From the NCBI GenBank assembly GCA_019694155.1, contig JAIBCN010000255.1:1-57333 (forward strand): a stretch of 57,333 nt of DNA, given 5' to 3'. The notes under the pieces were generated by a model. That model did no database searches. It was not told where the DNA came from and worked only from the letters and a program-made list of their open reading frames with translations. This stretch comes from Vicinamibacteria bacterium (GTDB lineage: Bacteria; Acidobacteriota; Vicinamibacteria; Fen-336; JAGNNV01). Positions 48,085-56,815 of the stretch are shown here, in pieces (position 1 is the stretch's first letter; each line of letters begins with the position of its first letter). The translations under genes and the position numbers were made by a program.

Positions 48085-48534
48085 ATGACTCTCTCCGCCT
48101 CACCCGTTCCCCGCGCCGCCTTCCTCGACTCCCGCGAGTCGTTCGACGCCTTCGTGAAGGCCTGGGAATCGGGGCGCCTGCCCAAGGTTGAGTGGACCCA
48201 CGCGGCTCACGTCGCCATGGGCGCCTGCTACGTGGTGCGATACGGCGCCGCCGCCGTCGGCGAACTCCGGCGCGGCATCAAGCGCCACAACGCGGCGGTG
48301 GGGACTCTGGACACCGCAACCTCCGGCTATCACGAGACCCTGACCTGCTTCTGGACGGGAGTGGTTTCCCGCGTGGTGAAGGGCCAGGCCGACCCCTGGC
48401 TGGCGGCGCGGGAAGCCGTCAGGGAAGTCGGGGAGGCGCGCGACCTCCATCGCCAGTACTACAGTTTCGATGTCGTGCGGGACGCGACCGCGCGCGCCTC
48501 TTACGTCCCTCCCGACCTGCAAGGGCCGTACTGA
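48085..48534 (+). CDS. conserved protein of unknown function
   Basis: 149 residues. A conserved pattern is visible: 'WESGRLPKVEWTHAAHVAMG', 'RRGIKRHNAAVGTLDTATSG', 'YHETLTCFWTGVV' and 'YYSFDVVRDATARASYVPPD'. Several His and Tyr residues are conserved-looking ('WTHAAH', 'GYHETLT'), which hints at a metal or small-molecule site. I know of a widespread uncharacterised family with this pattern but no function. Start at ATG 48085; convergent with the RND-TolC gene. Confidence 0.75.
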   Translation: MTLSASPVPRAAFLDSRESFDAFVKAWESGRLPKVEWTHAAHVAMGACYVVRYGAAAVGELRRGIKRHNAAVGTLDTATSGYHETLTCFWTGVVSRVVKGQADPWLAAREAVREVGEARDLHRQYYSFDVVRDATARASYVPPDLQGPY

Positions 48535-48551
48535 GCCCGCGGCCCTCGGGA

Positions 48552-51500
48552 CTATTTCGGAAACCGCCCGAGAGCCACGAGCAGGTCGAACTGCGCCTGA
48601 CGCAGCGAGTCCTCGGCCTGGGCCACTGTCGTCTCCATGTCCCGGGCGGCGCGCTGGGCGTCGATAACTTCGATGTTCGTGGACGCTCCCGCGTCGAATG
48701 CGGTGATGGTGATCTTCAGAACCTCGCTCGCCTGTTCGGCGGCCTGGCGCGCGCTCGCCAGCACGCGCTCGTAGCCGAGAACCGCGAAGCGCGCGTTGCG
48801 GATCTCGGCTCGCGCCTCGATCTGCCTCCGGACGACCGCGTAGTCAGCGGCGTCCGCGTTGGCCTGCCTCTCGACGTGAGTGCCCGCGCGCCCGCCGCCG
48901 ACGTAGATGGACTGGCGCACCTCGAAGGACAGACGCCAGGTCTTGGAAGGCTGGAAGAGACCCTTGGGCGTCAGATACTGCGGGTCGAAGTTCATGGTGA
49001 GGGTGGGCCACCAGTCCTTCGAGCTCCCGTCCAGGACGTTGCGGGCCGCCCGCTGCTCGGCGCTCAGAAGTCGAAGGTCCGAGCGCAAGGTCATCCACTC
49101 GTCCGTGATCTCCGACGGCGATATGTCGAAGATCGGCTCGGCGCTGGTGTCCACCGGGCCGTCCACGCCCATCAGGACGCCGAGGGCTTCCTGAGAACGC
49201 CGCAAGCCGAGGCGGAAGGTCTCGGCGAGCGTCTCGTCGACGGACACCACCTGGCCCGCGCGGAGTTCGTTCAACCGGCTCCCGAGCCCCCCTTCGCGGC
49301 GTTTCCGGTTGTAGTCGAATTGCGCGCGCGCGGTGTCCAGTGAGCGCTCGGCGATATCGACCAGACGCTTCTGGGTGATGACCGCGAGGTAGGCGGCCGC
49401 GGTCGCCACCGCCACCTGCTTGCGGGCGTCCGCGCTCGAAAGGCGCGCGACCTCGACCCGGTCTTTGGCCTGCGCGGTCGCCGCCCAGGTCGAGGCGGCG
49501 AGGATCGGCACGGAGGCGCTGATTCCCATCACCGTCTGGTTTCGCGGCTGGATGACCCCCGCGTCGAAAGAGACGGCCTTGTCGAGAGTGGTGTTGGTGA
49601 TGGTTGCGGAGACGCTCGGAAGACCCGCGGCCCGGACCTGCTGCAGAAGACCCTGGGAGCGGAGGATGCCCGCCGCCGCGATCGCGACGGTGGGGTTCTT
49701 TTCGAGCGCCTGGTTGATGGCTTGGTCGAAGGTGACCGACGGCAGGGGCGAAGGGGCCGGGGTCTGAGCGCCGGCCGGCGCCACGAGAGCTAGGATCAAT
49801 AGGAGCGCCACTCCCGCGGCTCCGATCCCATGACCGGCGGGGCCCGGCGAGCCGGGCGCGCCTTCCTCTTCGTCGTGTGAGCGCCGGCCCTTGCCGGGCG
49901 CCATGGTGCGGATCACCACGTACAGCACCGGTATGAAGATGATGGAAAGGATGGTCGAGAGCAGCATGCCGCCCGCGACCGTGGTGCCGATCGAGTTGCG
50001 GCCGGCCGCGCCCGCGCCGGTGGCGAGGGCCAGGGGCAGAACGCCGAGGATGAAGGCGAGCGAGGTCATGAGGATCGGCCGCAGGCGAATACGGGCCGAC
50101 TCCACCGCGGCGTCGACGATGGACAAGCCGCGTTCGCGGAGCTGCTCGGCGAATTCCACGATGAGGATGGAATTCTTGGCCGCGAGACCGATGAGCAGGA
50201 TCAGTCCCACCTGGCAGAACACATCGTTGGTGAACCCGCGGATGAACTGCGCCGACAGCGCGCCCAGGATGGCGAGGGGCACGCCGAGGAGAATGATGAA
50301 AGGCAGGATGAACGACTCGTACTGCGCGGCGAGCACCAGGTAGACGAGGACCACGCTGAGGGCGAAGATGGCCCCGGCCTGCGAGCCCGACTTGATTTCC
50401 TCGAGAGACTGGCCGGACCAAGCGAAGCTGTAACCGGCGGGCAGCTTCTTCGCGAGATCCTCCATGGCGGCGAGGGCCTGTCCGGAACTCACTCCCGGCC
50501 CCGGGCTTCCCGTGATTTCCGCGGAGCGGAAGAGGTTGTAGTGGGAGATGACCTGGGGCGCCGTGGTTTCGCGCAGCTTCACGACCGAGTCGAGCGACAC
50601 CATCTGGCCGTTCGATCCTCGCGCGTAGAGCTGACGCAGGTCGCGCGGCCCGGCTCGGAACTGCTCATCGGCCTGGACGTAGACGCGATAGGCGCGGTTG
50701 TTGAAGTCGAAATCGTTGACGTACTGCGAGCCCAGGAAGACCTGAAGCGCGTCCGTCACTTCCTGGAGGGGCAGGCCGAGGCTCCGCGCCTTGTCGCGGT
50801 CGATGTCCACCACGAGCTGGGGATCATCCGCGCGGAAGCTCGCGAAGAGGCCCTGCACCTTGCCGCCCTTCGTGGCCTCGCCGATCAGGCCGCCCATGGT
50901 GGCGGCCAGGCCGTCCAGGGTGGGGGCGCCGGTCTGATCGAGAAGCTCGAACTGGAATCCGGCGAACGTGGAGAGGCCCTGGATGGCCGGAGGCGGAAAC
51001 GACACCACGATCGCTCCGGGGATGCTGAACAGCGGACCTCGCAGCCGGTTCAACACGGCGTTGAGCGAATGCTCGGGGCCGGGCCGGTCCGCGTAGTCCT
51101 TGAGCCGGGTGAAGATCATGCCGTTGTTGGGGGCCGCGCCCGAGAACGAGAAGCCCATGACCGAGAAGGTGGCGAGGACATCGGGGTCTTTGAGCATGAC
51201 CTGCTCGGCCTGCTCCGCGATCTTGTTCGAGTACTCGAGGGAGGCGCCGGCGGGGGCCTGCACCAGGGTCATGATGTAGCCCTCGTCCTCTTCGGGGACG
51301 AACGCCGAGGGCACGATCCGGTAGACGCCCCAGGTCGCGAGAAGGCCCGCAGTGAAGAGCACGATCATCGCGACGCGCCGTCCCATGGCCCGGCGGACGA
51401 ACGCGGCGTAGGCCGCGGTGCCGCTCTCCACGAACCGGTTGAACGCGCTGAAGAACCGGCCATGCGTGTGGCTTTCCTTGTCCAGCAGCAGGGCGGACAG

Positions 51501-52979
51501 AGCCGGCGTCAGGGTCACCGCGTTGAAGACCGAAAGAACGACCGCGAAGGCGATGGTCAGCGAGAACTGCTGGTAGAGCCGTCCGGTCACGCCGGGGAAG
51601 AAGGCCACGGGCACGAAGACGGAGACGAGGACGATGCCGATGACGATGACCGCGCCGAACACCTCGCGCATGGCGTCGATGGCCGCCCGTCTCGCCGATT
51701 TGTGGTACTCGCTCATGTGCCGCTCGATGTTCTCGATGACCACGATCGCGTCGTCGACCACGATGCCGGTCGCGAGCACGATGCCGAAAAGGGTCAGGGT
51801 GTTGATCGAGAAGTTGAAGAGCTTGATGAAGGCGAAGGTGCCGATGAGGGACACCGGGATGGTGATCGCCGGGATGACGGTGGAGCGCCAGTTCTGGAGG
51901 AAGAGGAACATCACGAGGATGACGAGGGCGATGGCCTCGCCCAGGGTCTTCACCACCTCGATGATGGACTCGCGCACGACCACCACGTTGTCGAAGGCCA
52001 CGCGCCACTCGAGCCCGGGGGGGAAGCTCTTTTCGAGCCGCGCCATTTCCGCCATGACGCCTTCGAAGACGTCGATGGCGTTCGCCGAGGGCAGGAGGGT
52101 GATGCCGATGCCTTGCGCCTCGAGCCCCATGAACCGGAGGTTGGACGCATACGTCTCGGCCCCCAGTTCGACGCGGCCGACGTCCTTCACCCGCACCATT
52201 GCCCCGTCTCGCCCGGCCTTGATGACCACGTCCTCGAACTCCCGGGCCTCGACCAGGCGGCCCATGGCCCGCACGCTGATGGTGAACGCCTGGTCCTTCG
52301 AGGACGGAGCATCACCCAGGGCGCCTGCCGCCACCTGGACGTTCTGTTCGCGCAGGGCATTAACCACGTCGGCCGCGGTGATCCTCCGGCCCGCGAGCTT
52401 CGCGGGGTCGAGCCAGAGCCGCATGGCGAACTTGCGCTCGCCGAAGATGAGCACGTCGCCCACACCCTTGACGCGCTTCAGCGCATCGCGGACGTAGAGG
52501 TCGATGTAGTTGCTGATGAACTGGGAGGTGTACCGGTTGTCCTTCGAGAAGAAGCCGAGGCCGCCCATGAAGCCCGTGGTGTTCTTGACCACACTGATGC
52601 CGTTGGTGCGGACGTCGGCGGGCATCCGCCCGAGCGCCTGGTTGACGCGGTTCTGCACGTCGACGGCGGCGAGGTCGATGTCCCGGCCGATGTCGAAGGT
52701 GACGTTGATGGTGGAGAACCCGCTGTTGGTGCTGGACGAGGTGAGATAGCTCATGCCCTCGACGCCGTTGATGGCCTGTTCGAGCGGAGTGGTGACCGCG
52801 CTTTCCACCGACTGCGCGTTGGCGCCCGTGTAGATCGCGGTGACCGTCACCGAAGGCGGGGCGAGGTCAGGGTAGCGGGCGATGGGCAGGGTGGGGATCG
52901 CCACCGCGCCCGCGAGAATGATGAGAAGGGAGCAGACCGTCGAGAGGACGGGTCTTCGGATGAAAACGTCAGTGAGCAT
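48552..52979 (-). CDS. RND efflux pump fused in frame to TolC-like outer-membrane channel
   Basis: 1475 codons without a stop. Residues 1-~1040 form an HAE1/AcrB-type pump: 'IRRPVLSTVCSLLIILAGAV', proton-relay Asp pair in 'ATGIVVDDAIVVIENIERHM', Lys in 'GLAAKNSILIVEFAEQLRE' and late Arg in 'SARIRLRPILMTSLAFI'. A hydrophilic linker leads to a signal-like helix at 1057-1071 ('VALLLILALVAPAGA'), with a plausible cleavage site before Gln1072. From there on it is a TolC-family channel with two helical-hairpin repeats ('FDQAINQALEKNPTVAIAAA', '...NIEVIDAQRAARDMETTVAQ'). An internal GTG at 49811 with GGAG eight bases upstream could alternatively start the channel separately. It follows the adaptor gene by 3 bp. 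Confidence 0.9.
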   Translation of the reverse strand: MLTDVFIRRPVLSTVCSLLIILAGAVAIPTLPIARYPDLAPPSVTVTAIYTGANAQSVESAVTTPLEQAINGVEGMSYLTSSSTNSGFSTINVTFDIGRDIDLAAVDVQNRVNQALGRMPADVRTNGISVVKNTTGFMGGLGFFSKDNRYTSQFISNYIDLYVRDALKRVKGVGDVLIFGERKFAMRLWLDPAKLAGRRITAADVVNALREQNVQVAAGALGDAPSSKDQAFTISVRAMGRLVEAREFEDVVIKAGRDGAMVRVKDVGRVELGAETYASNLRFMGLEAQGIGITLLPSANAIDVFEGVMAEMARLEKSFPPGLEWRVAFDNVVVVRESIIEVVKTLGEAIALVILVMFLFLQNWRSTVIPAITIPVSLIGTFAFIKLFNFSINTLTLFGIVLATGIVVDDAIVVIENIERHMSEYHKSARRAAIDAMREVFGAVIVIGIVLVSVFVPVAFFPGVTGRLYQQFSLTIAFAVVLSVFNAVTLTPALSALLLDKESHTHGRFFSAFNRFVESGTAAYAAFVRRAMGRRVAMIVLFTAGLLATWGVYRIVPSAFVPEEDEGYIMTLVQAPAGASLEYSNKIAEQAEQVMLKDPDVLATFSVMGFSFSGAAPNNGMIFTRLKDYADRPGPEHSLNAVLNRLRGPLFSIPGAIVVSFPPPAIQGLSTFAGFQFELLDQTGAPTLDGLAATMGGLIGEATKGGKVQGLFASFRADDPQLVVDIDRDKARSLGLPLQEVTDALQVFLGSQYVNDFDFNNRAYRVYVQADEQFRAGPRDLRQLYARGSNGQMVSLDSVVKLRETTAPQVISHYNLFRSAEITGSPGPGVSSGQALAAMEDLAKKLPAGYSFAWSGQSLEEIKSGSQAGAIFALSVVLVYLVLAAQYESFILPFIILLGVPLAILGALSAQFIRGFTNDVFCQVGLILLIGLAAKNSILIVEFAEQLRERGLSIVDAAVESARIRLRPILMTSLAFILGVLPLALATGAGAAGRNSIGTTVAGGMLLSTILSIIFIPVLYVVIRTMAPGKGRRSHDEEEGAPGSPGPAGHGIGAAGVALLLILALVAPAGAQTPAPSPLPSVTFDQAINQALEKNPTVAIAAAGILRSQGLLQQVRAAGLPSVSATITNTTLDKAVSFDAGVIQPRNQTVMGISASVPILAASTWAATAQAKDRVEVARLSSADARKQVAVATAAAYLAVITQKRLVDIAERSLDTARAQFDYNRKRREGGLGSRLNELRAGQVVSVDETLAETFRLGLRRSQEALGVLMGVDGPVDTSAEPIFDISPSEITDEWMTLRSDLRLLSAEQRAARNVLDGSSKDWWPTLTMNFDPQYLTPKGLFQPSKTWRLSFEVRQSIYVGGGRAGTHVERQANADAADYAVVRRQIEARAEIRNARFAVLGYERVLASARQAAEQASEVLKITITAFDAGASTNIEVIDAQRAARDMETTVAQAEDSLRQAQFDLLVALGRFPK

Positions 52980-52982
52980 GGC

Positions 52983-54101
52983 CTACTTGCCCTTCGCCGC
53001 TTCGGGAGCCGGAGCGGGAGCGGCCGGGCTCACCGGCGCGCCATCGCCGATCTTCTGCAGGCCGCCGACGATCAGCTGCTCGCCGGCCTTCAGCCCGTCG
53101 CGCACCACGTAGTCGTTGCCGATGATGTCGCCGAGCTGCACCGCGTGCTGCTTCGCCACCAGGCCCTGGTCCCCCTTTTCGGCCACGAAGGCGAAGTACT
53201 GGCCGTTGACGCGCATGACCGCGGTCACGGGAACGGTGAGGCCCGGCTCCGCGCTCCAGACGATGCGCACCCGGATGAACTGATCGGCCCGGAACCGTCC
53301 CCGCCCCTCGACGAGCGTGGCCTTGGCCAGGATGGTCTGGGTGGCGTCGTCGACGCTCGGAGAGACGAAGGTGATCCGGTTGGTTGCGATGACCTTCCCG
53401 TCCTCCATGATTCGAACGGGCAGGCCGACCTTCAGCTCGGCCGCCTGCGACACCGGCACATTCACGTACACCTCGAGCGCATCGTTCTCGTCGATGGTGG
53501 TGAGCATGGTGGACTTGGTGACCCGGTCTCCGACGCGTACCGGCACGTCTCCCACGACGCCCGACGCGGGGGCCGTGACCTTGTAGTAGCCGAGTTCGGC
53601 CCGCTGCTGGCTCACCTGCTCCTCGGAGGCCTTCAACTGCGCTTCGGCGGTGCGCAGCGCGGTCTCGGCCTCCTCCGCGTCGCGCTGACTCGCGGCGCCC
53701 GCCTCGAACAGCTTCCGGGTCCGCGCCGCCTGCTGGCGCGCATACTCGACTTCGGCCGCGCGCGCGGCGCGCATGGACTGCTGCGAGGCGAGGACCGCCT
53801 GCTGAGGCGCGGAGTCGACTTCGAAGAGCACGGCGCCCTGAGAGACCCGCTCTCCCGATCGGACGGCGATGCGCGTGATGAAGCCCTCGACCTGCGGCTG
53901 GATGGTGCTGGAGCGCCGCGACTTCAAAGTCGCCACGAACTCGGTCGTCTGTTCCACTGGCCTGGGGGCCAGGGTGACGATCTCGACCGCCATGGGCGGC
54001 ATCCCGCCGCCCGGCCCACCCGGCCCCTGGGGCGCTCCTCCGCATGCCGCGAGAAACAGACCCCCGAGGATCCACGTCCGGCCCTTGTCAGTGAAAGTCA
54101 T
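52983..54101 (-). CDS. RND periplasmic adaptor lipoprotein
   Basis: 372 residues. The signal peptide ends in lipobox 'LFLAACGGAP', so it is a lipoprotein of the MexA/AcrA type. In order: lipoyl half ('RRSSTIQPQVEGFITRIAVR'), a coiled-coil hairpin (about residues 95-165), the second lipoyl half ('YYKVTAPASGVVGDVPVRVG'), a beta-barrel ('VYVNVPVSQAAELKVGLPVR') and a membrane-proximal domain. It bridges pump and channel. ATG 54101 has AAGGA upstream; an earlier in-frame ATG lies inside the palindromic promoter element and is rejected. Confidence 0.94.
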   Translation of the reverse strand: MTFTDKGRTWILGGLFLAACGGAPQGPGGPGGGMPPMAVEIVTLAPRPVEQTTEFVATLKSRRSSTIQPQVEGFITRIAVRSGERVSQGAVLFEVDSAPQQAVLASQQSMRAARAAEVEYARQQAARTRKLFEAGAASQRDAEEAETALRTAEAQLKASEEQVSQQRAELGYYKVTAPASGVVGDVPVRVGDRVTKSTMLTTIDENDALEVYVNVPVSQAAELKVGLPVRIMEDGKVIATNRITFVSPSVDDATQTILAKATLVEGRGRFRADQFIRVRIVWSAEPGLTVPVTAVMRVNGQYFAFVAEKGDQGLVAKQHAVQLGDIIGNDYVVRDGLKAGEQLIVGGLQKIGDGAPVSPAAPAPAPEAAKGK

Positions 54102-54176
54102 GGCTTCGTTTCCTTGATTGTCGGTTCGTCGAGGATGTCCGGCCTCGATGTTCAATGGTCGAGAGACTAGGAGCCG

Positions 54177-54198
54177 ATATATGACATCGCGCGTCATA
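54177..54198. promoter_or_regulatory. shared palindromic promoter element, copy 2
   Basis: The same 22 bp as at 30301-30322 (ATATATGACAT then CGCGCGTCATA); here the arms extend to 7 bp (ATATGAC / GTCATAT). It is 75 bp upstream of the adaptor start and in the same orientation to it as copy 1 is to dinB. Confidence 0.7.
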
Positions 54199-54274
54199 TT
54201 CGGTCGCCGCGGGCGACGGAGAGCGGCGCCTTCGCGAACGGCTCCCCCTCAGGTGCGGTTCGGCGCCGTCGTTG

Positions 54275-54295
54275 TGACCGCCCCTTTGGCGGTCA
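54275..54295. promoter_or_regulatory. perfect 8-bp inverted repeat upstream of the NtrC-type gene
   Basis: TGACCGCC-CCTTT-GGCGGTCA, between the RND operon and the divergent response regulator, about 98 bp before the latter's start. It has no T-run, so an operator is likelier than a terminator. Confidence 0.45.
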
Positions 54296-54392
54296 GAATA
54301 CCGGCTGGGGTCGACTCGTCGGAAGCGGTTCGGGGTTCGGGAGTGGTGCAAATGCCACAGAGACGGAAGCGCTGCTAGCATCCCTGACTTCC

Positions 54393-55838
54393 ATGCGCGA
54401 ACGCATCCTCATTGTCGATGACGAAGCTGGCGTCCGGGCGTCGCTGTCGGGAATCCTGTCGGACGAGGGCTATCGAGTCGACGCCGTCGAGACTGGAGAA
54501 GCGGGAGTCAAGGCGGTGGAATCGAACCGGTACGAGCTGGCTCTACTCGACGTCTGGCTTCCGGGAATCGACGGAATAGAGACCCTGACCCGCATTCAGG
54601 CGATTGATCCCGATCTTCCCGTGGTCGTGATCTCGGGCCACGGCACGGTCGAGACCGCGGTCAAGGCGGTGCGCCTGGGCGCCGCCGACTTCATCGAAAA
54701 GCCGCTGTCTCTCGAGCGCATCCTGCTCGCCGTATCGAACTCCCTGAGGCGCCGCAAGCTCGAACAGGAAGTGAGGGCCCTCAAGGCCGAGGTCGAGCAC
54801 AAGCATCAGATCGTGGGCGAAAGCGAGGCGGTGAAGGAGCTCCTTCGGGTAATCGCCCAGGCCGCCCCGAGCAACGGGCGTGTCCTCATCACCGGCGAAA
54901 ACGGCACGGGCAAGGAACTGGTGGCGCGCGGCATTCACCAGCAGAGCCTGCGCAGCGGCGGTCCGTTCGTGGAAGTGAACTGCGCCGCTATCCCCGAGGA
55001 GTTGATCGAAAGCGAGCTCTTCGGTCACACCAAGGGCTCGTTCACCGGGGCCACCGCCTCGCGCAAGGGCAAGTTCGAGATCGCGGACGGAGGGACGTTG
55101 TTCCTCGACGAGATCGGCGACATGACCCTCAAGACCCAGGCCAAGGTTCTCCGCGCGCTCCAGGAGCAGAAGATCGAGCCCGTGGGCGGCGCCGCGAGCG
55201 TGAACGTCGATGTCCGCGTCATCGCCGCGACCAACAAGAACCTGGAGGACGAGATCCGCAAAGGAACGTTCCGCGAGGACCTCTACTTCCGCCTCAACGT
55301 GATCCCCATCCACGTCCTTCCCCTGCGCGAACGCCGCTCCGACATCCCCCTGCTGGTGAAGCACTTCAGCCGGGAGTACGCGGCGGAGTACGGGAAGCAC
55401 ATCAAGGACTACGCCTCCGAGGCCATGGAGATGCTCTCGGCCCACGACTGGCCGGGCAACGTCCGCGAGCTGCGGAACATGGTCGAGCGCCTCGTGATCA
55501 TGGCGAAGGGCGACGTGGTCCAGGTGAGCGATCTCGGCGTCCTGCGCTCGCCCCTTGCCGCCGACCAGCCTGCCTCAGCACCCCCCGCGCCGACCCGTGA
55601 TCCGGGCCCCGCGGCCGCGGGCGGGGCCGTGCTCAACGGAGACTTCGAGAGTCTCGCTCTCGCGCGCGAGGATTTCGAGCGGCGCTACATTGCCCGGAAG
55701 CACGAGGCCTGTCACGGCAACATGAGCCGCACCGCCGAGGCTCTCGGCGTGGAGCGGTCGTATCTCTACAAGAAGATGAAGGCCCTGGGCCTCATCGCCC
55801 CGAAAAGGGGCGCGGAGTCGACGGAAGCTGACGCGTAG
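54393..55838 (+). CDS. NtrC-family sigma-54-dependent response regulator
   Basis: 481 residues. A receiver domain carries the Asp pair 'LIVDDEAGV' and phosphoacceptor Asp in 'LALLDVWLPGIDGIETL', with Lys in 'FIEKPLSLERI'. The AAA+ domain has Walker A 'ITGENGTGKELVARGIHQQS', the sigma-54 contact loop 'GSFTGATASRKGKF' (GAFTGA with Ser for Ala), Walker B 'GGTLFLDEIGDMTLKTQAKV', and arginine-finger region. The C-terminal Fis-type helix-turn-helix is 'NMSRTAEALGVERSYLYKKM'. No sensor kinase lies nearby, so it is an orphan. It could act on the sigma-54 promoter at 43948. Confidence 0.95.
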   Translation: MRERILIVDDEAGVRASLSGILSDEGYRVDAVETGEAGVKAVESNRYELALLDVWLPGIDGIETLTRIQAIDPDLPVVVISGHGTVETAVKAVRLGAADFIEKPLSLERILLAVSNSLRRRKLEQEVRALKAEVEHKHQIVGESEAVKELLRVIAQAAPSNGRVLITGENGTGKELVARGIHQQSLRSGGPFVEVNCAAIPEELIESELFGHTKGSFTGATASRKGKFEIADGGTLFLDEIGDMTLKTQAKVLRALQEQKIEPVGGAASVNVDVRVIAATNKNLEDEIRKGTFREDLYFRLNVIPIHVLPLRERRSDIPLLVKHFSREYAAEYGKHIKDYASEAMEMLSAHDWPGNVRELRNMVERLVIMAKGDVVQVSDLGVLRSPLAADQPASAPPAPTRDPGPAAAGGAVLNGDFESLALAREDFERRYIARKHEACHGNMSRTAEALGVERSYLYKKMKALGLIAPKRGAESTEADA

Positions 55839-55868
55839 CGCGAGCCGCCGGACGGGCGATGATTGCGC

Positions 55869-56768
55869 CTACTCCGAGCGCAGCCGGGTCTCCAGCACCT
55901 GCGCGTTCGAGAATCCCGTGAGCTGGAGGTAGTGCTCGGCGGAATCGATCAGCGCCTGAACGGGCACCAGTCCCACGATCTCCGAGCCGGCAATGGCGAC
56001 GCCATAGCGCGCGGCCTCGTTCCGGATGGTCTCGGTGACGCGGAAGAGCGGGGTCTTCGTGAAGTCGGTCATGTTCATCGAAACCTGGGCGACTTTCCGG
56101 CCGTTGATGTCGACGATGAGGCCCATGGCTTTCACGAAGCGGTAGCCGCCGGTGCTGTGGCGGATTCCCTTGGCGATCTTCTTCGCGATCTCCACGTCGT
56201 CCGTGTTGAGATTCACGTTGAAGGCGATGAGGGGCATGCGCGCGCCCACCACGACAGCGCCGAAAGAAGGATGAGGCTCGGCCGGACCGAAATCGGGCTT
56301 CCACTGTGGATCCTTGAGCTTGGCCTCGAGACCCTCGAACTGGCCCCGGCGTATATCTTCCAGGCCTTTCCGGTGCGGCGCTGAAGCGGCTTCCTCGTAC
56401 AGGAAGACCGGGACGTTGTGCGCCTTCGCGATGGCCTCGCCCGTGCGCCGGGCGAGAGCGACGCAGTCCTTGATGGTGGCGCCCTCGAGAGGAATGAAGG
56501 GGACCACGTCCACCGCGCCCATGCGGGGGTGTTCGCCCCGGTGGGTTCGGAGATCGATCACCGCAAGACACGCCCCCACGAGCGCGAGGGTGGCGTTGAA
56601 CAGCGAGTCGGCGTCGCCGGCCAGGGTCAGCACCGATCGGTTGTGCGACGCGTCCGACTGCAGGTCCAGGACCCGGGCGGAGCTTTCGGCGCGCACTTTC
56701 GCCACGATTGCTTCCACGATGTCGGGGCGCGCGCCCTCGGAGAAATTTGGGACACACTCAATCAGCAT
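55869..56768 (-). CDS. ftcD: glutamate formimidoyltransferase
   Basis: 299 residues: the formiminotransferase domain only, without the cyclodeaminase part of mammalian FTCD. 'IECVPNFSEGARPDIVEAIV', 'SDASHNRSVLTLAGD' with the conserved His, 'VIDLRTHRGEHPRMGAVDVV' and 'IAFNVNLNTDDVEIAKKIAK' are typical. It transfers the formimino group from formiminoglutamate to tetrahydrofolate at the end of histidine breakdown. No other hut gene is in the window. Confidence 0.95.
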   Translation of the reverse strand: MLIECVPNFSEGARPDIVEAIVAKVRAESSARVLDLQSDASHNRSVLTLAGDADSLFNATLALVGACLAVIDLRTHRGEHPRMGAVDVVPFIPLEGATIKDCVALARRTGEAIAKAHNVPVFLYEEAASAPHRKGLEDIRRGQFEGLEAKLKDPQWKPDFGPAEPHPSFGAVVVGARMPLIAFNVNLNTDDVEIAKKIAKGIRHSTGGYRFVKAMGLIVDINGRKVAQVSMNMTDFTKTPLFRVTETIRNEAARYGVAIAGSEIVGLVPVQALIDSAEHYLQLTGFSNAQVLETRLRSE

Positions 56769-56815
56769 GAAGCGTCCACTTTACTAGCGCAGGCTTTATC
56801 CTTCCGTTCTCCCCC

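Noticed and set aside
50541..54170. Plus-strand open frame of about 1200 codons opposite the RND operon
   Set aside because: It is an antisense shadow: the composition is His/Arg/Glu/Gly-rich with no domain, and the minus strand encodes clear RND, TolC and adaptor motifs.
54340..54362. GTGG...CCAC pair upstream of the NtrC-type gene considered as a sigma-54 promoter
   Set aside because: The spacing between GG and GC is 5 or 7, not 10, on either strand.
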